From contig DAOVOB010000110.1 of assembly GCA_030629925.1 (NCBI GenBank), forward strand, positions 1 through 5,100: a stretch of 5,100 bases of DNA. The letters run 5' to 3'. The notes under the pieces were generated by a model. That model was given only the letters and a program-made list of their open reading frames with translations, was not told where the DNA came from and ran no database searches. Position 1 is the stretch's first letter. Each line of letters opens with the position of its first letter. A program made the position numbers and the translations under genes. This document shows positions 1 through 3,927 of this stretch, piece by piece. This DNA is from Fidelibacterota bacterium (GTDB lineage: Bacteria; Fidelibacterota; Fidelibacteria; Fidelibacterales; Fidelibacteraceae).

Positions 1-262
1 CTCCTTTTTTGCCTTTGAGCTTATATTGAAAAGCATCAATGCCGACGGGGATGTAATTTTTACAAGAAGATAAATGATCGTTTGCAAAAATCTCGGTAAA
101 ATCCATCATTGCGCGACCGTGATAGGAATTTTCCCAGAGATCGTAAAATCGTTCATGACAATCTTTACAAGAACGTGAGCCCATATAGGAAATGTCTTCC
201 TTTTTTGAGCAGGAAGAAAACATCAGGGTCAGTATAATGATTAAGGGCAGTAGTTTATTCAT
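1..262 (-). CDS. Lipoprotein c-type cytochrome, N-terminal fragment
   Basis: The first 87 residues of a gene that leaves the window on the left. Residues 1-18 look like a lipoprotein signal: a charged start (MNK), a hydrophobic stretch (LLPLIIILTLMF) and SSC with Cys18 as the likely lipidated cysteine; the -3 residue is Phe, so the lipobox is not canonical. A CxxCH haem c attachment site follows at Cys32, Cys35 and His36 (SCKDCH), then Trp43 and SYHGRAM (46-52). The pattern YxGSxxCxxCHxxxYxxWxxSxHxxAM is typical of multihaem cytochromes of the c554-like class, often periplasmic electron carriers. Further haem sites would lie outside the window; Cys67 (SSCKNY) is not part of a CxxCH. The ATG has no clear ribosome binding site. 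The exact electron transfer partner cannot be inferred. It is separated from the serine genes by a 549-bp repeat-rich gap, so it is probably an independent transcription unit. Confidence 0.75.
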   Translation of the reverse strand, partial: MNKLLPLIIILTLMFSSCSKKEDISYMGSRSCKDCHERFYDLWENSYHGRAMMDFTEIFANDHLSSCKNYIPVGIDAFQYKLKGKKG

Positions 263-268
263 AATATC

Positions 269-296
269 AGAGATAAGATATGAGAGATAAAATATA
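269..296. repeat. Two-copy 14-bp tandem repeat in the cytochrome leader
   Basis: AGAGATAAGATATG (269-282) is followed directly by AGAGATAAAATATA (283-296), 12 of 14 bases alike, and AGAG begins again at 297. It lies between the cytochrome start codon and its possible -10 box. It may be simple slippage of purine-rich DNA. Confidence 0.45.
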
Positions 297-319
297 AGAG
301 CAAGAATAACCTCACACAA
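291..319 (-). promoter_or_regulatory. Possible promoter of the cytochrome gene
   Basis: Reading the minus strand, TTGTGT (319-314) is followed after 17 bases by TATATT (296-291), five of six matches to a sigma70 -10 box but only three of six to the -35. Transcription would start about 22 bases before the ATG at 262. The -35 falls inside a copy of the dispersed CCTCACACAAAG repeat. This is a weak call because the region is AT-rich. Confidence 0.22.
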
Positions 320-390
320 AGGCACAAAAATTTAAAACACAACTATAAGAGCCTCACACAAAGACACAAAGAATCTCAAAGGCACAAAAA
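310..390. repeat. Direct repeats of CCTCACACAAAGRCACAAA type
   Basis: CCTCACACAAAGGCACAAAA (from 310) recurs as CCTCACACAAAGACACAAAG (from 352), with two differences over 21 bases. A third partial copy, TCTCAAAGGCACAAAAA, is at 374-390. Related strings of the form ACACAAAGRCACAAAG are, from memory, common dispersed intergenic sequences in several bacterial phyla. No coding potential is seen. Confidence 0.6.
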
Positions 391-417
391 CAACAAAGCC
401 TAGTCATCCTGCCTGCG

Positions 418-467
418 CCGATGAATATCGGTGAAAAGGTTGCCTGAGGCCCCGATGAATATCGGGG
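418..467. repeat. Two copies of hairpin repeat CCGATGAATATCGG
   Basis: The 14-base string CCGATGAATATCGG occurs exactly at 418-431 and at 452-465. Each copy folds as a stem closed by a GAAT loop: five base pairs in the first copy and seven in the second (CCCCGAT at 450-456 with ATCGGGG at 461-467). No T-tract follows on either strand, so they are not called as terminators. Confidence 0.65.
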
Positions 468-600
468 GTTCAGGATCTCTGCGACGTTCTGATTTTCAAT
501 AAAAATAACGAGCGAATTCATTTTTGAATTGGGTCTACTCTTTACGGAACGAAAGACATTGCTTAAACTTGAATTGATTATTGAATCACAATGCTCACGG

Positions 601-663
601 AGGTCTCCCTACGGGACCCCTTCGGGGCTGAAACCATGCTACGCCTTTGGCTACGCCATGGCG
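601..663. repeat. GC-rich hairpin and repeat patch
   Basis: This patch is far more GC-rich than its surroundings. It holds GGTCTCC with GGGACC (stem with one bulged T), CCC-TTCG-GGG at 618-627 (a TTCG tetraloop motif), the direct repeat GCTACGCC at 638-645 and 650-657, and the perfect palindrome CGCCATGGCG at 654-663. The same ten bases recur inside the palindrome at 2724-2743. Confidence 0.45.
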
Positions 664-811
664 AGCAAGTTCAGGATGACCGATTATTATAATTAGGCCT
701 GAATTAAAAACATAATTTAAGAGCACCTTATTATCAATTTGTTACAGTCCGAAGCCTTAAAGATTCTTAGTGCCTTAGTCTTTACTTAGTGTCTTAGTGT
801 GAGTCTTTAAA

Positions 812-1210
812 TTAAATATTTCCCAGAGAAAGATCCCCAAATACCTTAATCACATTCCCATCTTTCTCAACTTTCAATTCTCTATCCGGGAATGCTTGTG
901 ACAGGCGTTTTTTCAATTCTTTGATCGTCTCGTTCTCGATCTGATCAATAATATTCTGAGGGATGTTCTCAAGGGTTTTAAGGTCAATATCAACGATATA
1001 TCCTTTACCTTTATCAGATCCTAATCCGAGAGTAAAATCACCACGGATATCAAAAAGGCCATCATGAGACCGGTTGGATGTTGCCCCATGTTTTCTGCGT
1101 GCAGGATGAAGATCGTACTTGTCCCCGTATCGATTTTCGAGGAGGACATCAATTTCATCCAGAACGGATTTTAACTTTTTTTCCCACTTAATAAGATTTG
1201 GATGGCGCAT
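812..1210 (-). CDS. Conserved-looking hypothetical protein, 132 residues
   Basis: I do not recognise this family. The protein is small, soluble and charged, with no signal peptide or membrane segment. A helical, Lys/Glu-rich start (residues 7-28) leads to a segment that looks like a family core: LHPARRKHGATSNRSHDGLFDIRGDF, residues 34-59, then the glycine-rich LGLGSDKGKGYIVDI (61-75). A second charged helix (87-107) and a strand-like end, DGNVIKVFGDLSLG (117-130), follow. The ATG is well supported: GGAAG lies seven bases upstream, inside the last codons of the DUF1015 gene, and the start overlaps that gene's TAA by one base. Such coupling suggests translation from one message in a linked amount, so a function with the DUF1015 protein is likely (inference). 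No terminator was found after its stop. Confidence 0.8.
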   Translation of the reverse strand: MRHPNLIKWEKKLKSVLDEIDVLLENRYGDKYDLHPARRKHGATSNRSHDGLFDIRGDFTLGLGSDKGKGYIVDIDLKTLENIPQNIIDQIENETIKELKKRLSQAFPDRELKVEKDGNVIKVFGDLSLGNI

Positions 1211-2460
1211 TATTCGTCTTCCAAACTATGAATAAATAGTCCGCTCTGCAGTTTTGGTTCAAACCAGGTAGTCTTAGGCGGCATCAAGGCGTTTGAATCT
1301 GCAACATCCATCAGTTGTTTTATCGTGATAGGGTGAAGGGCGAATGATAATGCCATTTCACCGGCATTGACGCGTCCTTCCAGAGCTTCCATACCGCGAC
1401 TACCACCAACAAAATCAATTCGCTTGTCCTTACGTATATCTTTTATACCCAGGATGGGTTCAAGTACCAACTCAGTCAATAAAGCTGAATCAAGACTTTT
1501 AACGGGATCGGAAAGATCAAAAAGTTCTTTTTTTAGGGTCAATTGGTACCAGTGGTCAAGCAGATACATGCTAAATTCATGTTCTTCTGTTGGTTTGGCA
1601 GATTCTGAGGAGCTAATTTTCTTGATCTTGAATATTTTTTCCATCTTGGATAGAAATTCTTTCTTTGATAAACCATTCAGGTCTCTCACAACACGGTTAT
1701 AATCAATGATCTTGAGTTGTTTTGCGGGAAAGAATACAGCCAGAAACCAGTTGTATTCTTCATTACCCGTATGCTTGGGATTGGCATCGCGACGCATTTT
1801 CCCTACCATAGCCGATGCTTTGGAACGATGATGGCCGTCTGCGACATAGACATGATCTATTTTATCGAAATGTCCGATCAATGAATCTATTGTATTTCGG
1901 TCTTCAAGAAGCCATAAAGTATGGTGTACACCGTCTTTCGAAGTATAATCATATTCAGGATCTTTATCTATTGAATCGGCGATCATTTTATCGATATTTT
2001 TATCATCGGGATAGGTGTAAAATACCGGACCGGTATGAGCATTAACCACATCTATATGAGTAATGCGATCCTTTTCTTTATTTTCACGGGTCAATTCATG
2101 GATCTTGACCTTGCCTTCGAGGTAATCGTCAATATGTTGCACGGCGATCAATCCGGTTTGAGTACGTTCATCCATGACCTGGCGATAGATATACATGACG
2201 GGTTTTTGATCCTGGATCAATTTATCTTTGCGCATTTCCGACAGATTGTCAGCTGCTTTTTGATAAACCGCAGGATCGTATTGATCGGTTCCCGGAGGCA
2301 GATCAACCTCGGATTTTACAACATGTAAAAAAGAGTAGGGCTCGATCTTAACTGCAATCCGAGCTTCATTTGAGTTTAACACGTCATAAGGGGGAGATGC
2401 GATCCTCGATGCCAGTTCCTTTTTCGGTCGAATACCTTTAAATCCCTTGATCCTGACCAT
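1210..2460 (-). CDS. DUF1015 family protein, possible free-serine kinase
   Basis: A full-length 416-residue member of the DUF1015 family. Diagnostic segments in order: ASPPYDVL (21-28), SFLHV (43-47), IHELTRENKEKDRITHID (120-137), HTGPVF (142-147), the signature VADGHHRSKAS (206-216), NWFLAVFFP (237-245) and the closing MPPKTTWFEPKLQSGLFIH (393-411). No signal or membrane segment is present, so it is cytosolic. The family is often encoded beside serA and serC. DGHHR recalls the ParB/sulfiredoxin-like fold of SerK-type serine kinases, which convert serine to O-phosphoserine; I recall such a proposal for DUF1015 but cannot verify it, so the activity is inference. The ATG is supported by AGGAG six bases upstream. 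The gene is downstream of serA but separated by 391 bp and a strong terminator, so it probably has its own promoter, and it is translationally coupled to the 132-residue gene after it. Confidence 0.9.
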   Translation of the reverse strand: MVRIKGFKGIRPKKELASRIASPPYDVLNSNEARIAVKIEPYSFLHVVKSEVDLPPGTDQYDPAVYQKAADNLSEMRKDKLIQDQKPVMYIYRQVMDERTQTGLIAVQHIDDYLEGKVKIHELTRENKEKDRITHIDVVNAHTGPVFYTYPDDKNIDKMIADSIDKDPEYDYTSKDGVHHTLWLLEDRNTIDSLIGHFDKIDHVYVADGHHRSKASAMVGKMRRDANPKHTGNEEYNWFLAVFFPAKQLKIIDYNRVVRDLNGLSKKEFLSKMEKIFKIKKISSSESAKPTEEHEFSMYLLDHWYQLTLKKELFDLSDPVKSLDSALLTELVLEPILGIKDIRKDKRIDFVGGSRGMEALEGRVNAGEMALSFALHPITIKQLMDVADSNALMPPKTTWFEPKLQSGLFIHSLEDE

Positions 2461-2672
2461 TGTAAGCTCCTATAAATTACTGAATGAAAATTAAAGGTAA
2501 AACCCAATATAAACAACAATAATCCTATGGAATACAGTGAATTATAGAGAATAATGACAATTAACAAATTTGCCCTTTTTAGGCAATAATATTGCATAGT
2601 GATGATGATTTACAAGCTGATTATTTGTTGATGTTGGAGTTTGGATGATGAATAACAAAATTGACAGTTTAT
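2461..2672. other. AT-rich leader region of the DUF1015 gene
   Basis: No gene is seen. The stretch contains the ribosome binding site AGGAG (minus strand, 2471-2467), a possible promoter near 2541-2567, and a weak stem TTGCC (2570-2574) with GGCAA (2582-2586). Open frames crossing it show no family resemblance. Confidence 0.5.
2541..2567 (-). promoter_or_regulatory. Possible promoter of the DUF1015 gene
   Basis: On the minus strand a perfect TATAAT lies at 2546-2541, about 80 bases before the start codon. The best matching -35 is TTGTTA at 2567-2562, with a short 15-base spacer. A competing pair is TTGTCA (2560-2555) with TGTATT (2536-2531), spacer 18. Either would give the DUF1015 gene transcription independent of serA, as the terminator downstream of serA would require. 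Confidence 0.3.
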
Positions 2673-2832
2673 GCAGAGACACACTAGGGTGGGTCTTTGC
2701 GATAATGCAAAACATATTTGTAAAGACACGCCATGGCGTGTCTCTACATTTAATCTTAAATATCTATCGCAGAGAATTTAGTGGTCTAAATTCTCTGCAT
2801 ATAAAAAAGACGGAGCAATGCTCCGTCTCTAC
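2673..2832. repeat. Array of four palindromes sharing GYARAGA...TCTYTRC ends
   Basis: Four palindromic units lie in 160 bp. Unit 1 (2673-2700) is a decayed 28-mer starting GCAGAGAC and ending GTCTTTGC. Unit 2 (2720-2747), also 28 bases, has the perfect 20-bp core AGACACGCCATGGCGTGTCT (2724-2743) and ends GTCTCTAC. Unit 3 (2769-2798) has perfect 13-bp arms, GCAGAGAATTTAG and CTAAATTCTCTGC, around TGGT. Unit 4 (2808-2832) has arms AGACGGAGCA and TGCTCCGTCT around one base and ends GTCTCTAC. Units 1 and 2 agree at 21 of 28 bases when unit 1 is read in reverse complement. GTAGAGAC...GTCTCTAC palindromes are, from memory, known dispersed repeats in several phyla. Confidence 0.75.
2799..2828 (-). 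terminator. Rho-independent terminator of serA
   Basis: On the minus strand the stem AGACGGAGC / GCTCCGTCT (2828-2808) closes on a short ATT loop and runs straight into a T-tract (TTTTTT at 2808-2803, then ATAT). It begins 23 bases after the serA stop codon. Stem strength, small loop and T-run fit an intrinsic terminator, which should separate serA from the DUF1015 gene. Confidence 0.8.
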
Positions 2833-2851
2833 TAAAATATTTTATTGATTA

Positions 2852-3742
2852 TTATCCTTTTAATGCCGCCACAATTTTCTCGGCAATTTCACTTCCAACC
2901 CGTTCCTGAGCTTCAGTTGTAGATGCGCCAACGTGCGGAGTAACGGAGACATTGGGGTGGGAGACAAGTTCGATGTTGTTTGTTGGTTCTTCAACATAAA
3001 CATCAATACCGGCACCGGCAACTTTTTCACTGTTCAAGGCATCAAGTAAAGCGGCTTCATCAACTACGCCGCCGCGGGCACAATTAATTAGGTAGACACC
3101 GTCTTTCATTTTTGCGATCTCTTTAGCACCGATCACGGGTTCTGCTTGTTTAGGTACGTGAAGTGAAACGAAATCAGCTTTTGCAAGTAGTTCGTCAAAG
3201 GATACCATTTCAATACCTTCGGCTTCTTTGATGAAAGGATCATATCCAATGACGTTCATACCAAGTCCATTTGCTCTACCGGCGGTTAGCTGACCGATCT
3301 TGCCACAACCGACTATTCCGAGGGTTCTACCGTTAAGCTCAATACCCTTGTATTCTTTTTTATTCCATTTGCCGTCACGCATGGTAACATTTGATTTATG
3401 GAGAAAACGAGCCAAAGCGAACATGTGCGCAACAGCAAGTTCGGCTACGGATGCAGAGTTAGCTGCCGGAGTATTTAGAGTAGGGATACCTTTGGTCTTT
3501 GCATATTGATGATCAATATTGTCAATACCTGCACCGCCGCGTGCAATAACCTTCAGATTCTCACCTGCGTCAATAACCTCTTTGGGGACTTTAGTGGCTG
3601 AACGGACCAGAATACAATCGTAATCCTTGATATTTTCAAGCAATTCTTCGGGTGAATAATGCTGATTCACACATTCAATACCTGCATTTTCAATAATTTC
3701 CTGTCCTTTTTTGCTAAGTCCGTCAGAAATTAATATTTTCAT
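2852..3742 (-). CDS. serA: D-3-phosphoglycerate dehydrogenase, short form
   Basis: Oxidises 3-phosphoglycerate to 3-phosphohydroxypyruvate with NAD+, the first step of the phosphorylated serine pathway, in the cytosol. The 296 residues form a D-isomer-specific 2-hydroxyacid dehydrogenase. VRSATKV (46-52) and ARGGAGIDNID (67-77) are the substrate-side motifs typical of phosphoglycerate dehydrogenases. The NAD-binding fold shows GIVGCGKIG (142-150, GxGxxG) with Asp168 after the second strand (GYD). The catalytic set is Arg223 (NCARGGVVDE), Glu252 (VEEP) and His270 (TPHVGAST). The protein ends just after the catalytic domain, so it lacks the ACT or ASB domains that give serine inhibition in longer forms. 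The ATG at 3742 is chosen because AGGAG lies six bases upstream; an ATG one codon earlier and a TTG at 3757 fit worse. It is divergent from serB and followed by a terminator. Confidence 0.93.
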   Translation of the reverse strand: MKILISDGLSKKGQEIIENAGIECVNQHYSPEELLENIKDYDCILVRSATKVPKEVIDAGENLKVIARGGAGIDNIDHQYAKTKGIPTLNTPAANSASVAELAVAHMFALARFLHKSNVTMRDGKWNKKEYKGIELNGRTLGIVGCGKIGQLTAGRANGLGMNVIGYDPFIKEAEGIEMVSFDELLAKADFVSLHVPKQAEPVIGAKEIAKMKDGVYLINCARGGVVDEAALLDALNSEKVAGAGIDVYVEEPTNNIELVSHPNVSVTPHVGASTTEAQERVGSEIAEKIVAALKG

Positions 3743-3748
3743 CATATT

Positions 3749-3755
3749 CTCCTTC
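3749..3755 (-). promoter_or_regulatory. serA ribosome binding site
   Basis: GAAGGAG on the minus strand (3755-3749). AGGAG is six bases from the ATG at 3742 and three from the ATG at 3745, which favours the start at 3742 and the usual N-terminus MKILISDG. Confidence 0.7.
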
Positions 3756-3766
3756 AATTATTAAGA

Positions 3767-3796
3767 GTTATGGGACAATATCCAATATATTGTCAA
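3767..3796 (-). promoter_or_regulatory. Predicted serA promoter
   Basis: On the minus strand a perfect TTGACA (3796-3791) is followed after 18 bases by CATAAC (3772-3767), four of six matches to TATAAT. Transcription would begin near 3760 and leave a leader of about 18 bases that just contains the ribosome binding site. The spacer is filled by symmetric CAATAT motifs (see the operator-like cluster). Confidence 0.45.
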
Positions 3797-3802
3797 ATAT
3801 TG
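3774..3802. promoter_or_regulatory. Operator-like CAATAT/ATATTG cluster before serA
   Basis: Four half-sites lie within 27 bp: CAATAT at 3776-3781 and 3783-3788, and its reverse complement ATATTG at 3787-3792 and 3797-3802. They form a perfect 8-bp inverted repeat, GACAATAT (3774-3781) and ATATTGTC (3787-3794) around five bases, and the palindrome CAATATATTG (3783-3792). The cluster covers the -35 and spacer of the predicted serA promoter, as a repressor site would. The binding protein is unknown. Confidence 0.45.
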
Positions 3803-3838
3803 CCCGAATTTATACAAAAATAATCAAAAAACCAGTTT

Positions 3839-3844
3839 TATAAT
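3839..3844 (+). promoter_or_regulatory. Possible -10 box for serB
   Basis: A perfect TATAAT on the plus strand, about 80 bases upstream of the GTG start. No good -35 is found 16-18 bases before it (the region is A-rich), so the call is weak. It overlaps the left arm of the perfect dyad at 3841-3866. Confidence 0.28.
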
Positions 3845-3866
3845 TTAATAAAGTTTTATTAAATTA
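3841..3866. promoter_or_regulatory. Perfect 12-bp inverted repeat in the serA-serB gap
   Basis: TAATTTAATAAA (3841-3852) and TTTATTAAATTA (3855-3866) are exact reverse complements separated by GT. The site overlaps the possible serB -10 box and would extend over its start point, so an operator role is plausible. An all-AT stem with a two-base centre is a poor RNA hairpin, which favours a DNA-level role. Confidence 0.45.
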
Positions 3867-3911
3867 GGGTGTTTTATTTTTTGTATTTGAAAAAAACTCT
3901 ATTCAACACCC
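3867..3911 (+). promoter_or_regulatory. Possible leader stem upstream of the serB start
   Basis: GGGTGTT (3867-3873) pairs exactly with AACACCC (3905-3911), and the interior T-run and A-run (near 3877-3882 and 3890-3896) could extend the pairing. The stem would end three bases before the AGGAGG ribosome binding site. It may be chance in AT-rich DNA. Confidence 0.25.
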
Positions 3912-3914
3912 ATC

Positions 3915-3927
3915 AGGAGGGAATGTG
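3915..3927 (+). promoter_or_regulatory. serB ribosome binding site and GTG start
   Basis: A full AGGAGG (3915-3920) lies four bases before GTG (3925-3927). The only nearby ATG (3923-3925) is followed at once by TGA, so it cannot start the gene. The first ACT-domain strand begins within a few codons of the GTG, which leaves no room for a later start. Confidence 0.75.

Larger units (their letters stand above)
353..803. repeat. 451-bp segment bounded by imperfect inverted repeats
   Basis: CTCACACAAAGACACAAAG at 353-371 is matched in reverse complement at 785-803 (CTCACACTAAGACACTAAG on the minus strand), 17 of 19 bases. The inner parts also correspond: AAAGGCACAAA near 378-388 against the reverse complement of CTTAGTGCCTTAG at 767-779. 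Inside lies a second inverted pair, GTCATCCTG (403-411) and CAGGATGAC (672-680), nine of nine. The layout resembles a small non-autonomous element with another nested in it, but no transposase or target duplication was identified. Confidence 0.45.
263..811. other. 549-bp non-coding gap made of nested repeats
   Basis: No convincing gene, tRNA or terminator is visible here. It holds, from left to right: a degenerate 14-bp tandem repeat (269-296), CTCACACAAAG-type repeats (310-390), two copies of CCGATGAATATCGG (418-431 and 452-465), a small hairpin AATTCA-TTTT-TGAATT (515-530), a GC-rich stem-rich patch (601-663) and an inverted counterpart of the CTCACAC repeat (767-803). The outer and inner pairs are inverted relative to each other, so the gap looks like layered insertions of short dispersed elements rather than decayed coding sequence. 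Confidence 0.6.

Noticed and set aside
310..390. Repeats near the cytochrome gene as a CRISPR array
   Set aside because: The copies are imperfect, irregularly spaced and only two to three in number, with low-complexity sequence between them and no cas gene.
601..663. Stem-rich GC patch as a tRNA or riboswitch
   Set aside because: No cloverleaf, T-loop or known aptamer core could be recognised, and the patch is not directly upstream of a gene on either strand in a leader position.
1367..2328. Three plus-strand open frames opposite the DUF1015 gene
   Set aside because: They are antisense to a clear full-length protein gene and show low-quality, Ser/Arg- or Phe/Ile-rich translations.
2376..2597. 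Minus-strand open frame overlapping the start of the DUF1015 gene
   Set aside because: It is a different frame covering the leader and the well-supported DUF1015 N-terminus, with no ribosome binding site or family match.
2769..2798. The 13-bp-arm hairpin as a terminator
   Set aside because: No T-tract follows it on either strand. It is better explained as a member of the palindrome array.
2645..2848. Plus-strand open frame of 67 codons
   Set aside because: It runs through the palindrome array and the serA terminator, and its translation shows no protein-like pattern.
3300..3509. Plus-strand open frame within serA
   Set aside because: It is antisense to the conserved NAD-binding domain of serA and has no independent support.
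3743..3757. Longer serA start at a TTG codon (3757) or the ATG at 3745
   Set aside because: The TTG would put the AGGAG motif inside the coding region, and the ATG at 3745 leaves only three bases after it. The ATG at 3742 has ideal spacing and the family's usual N-terminus.
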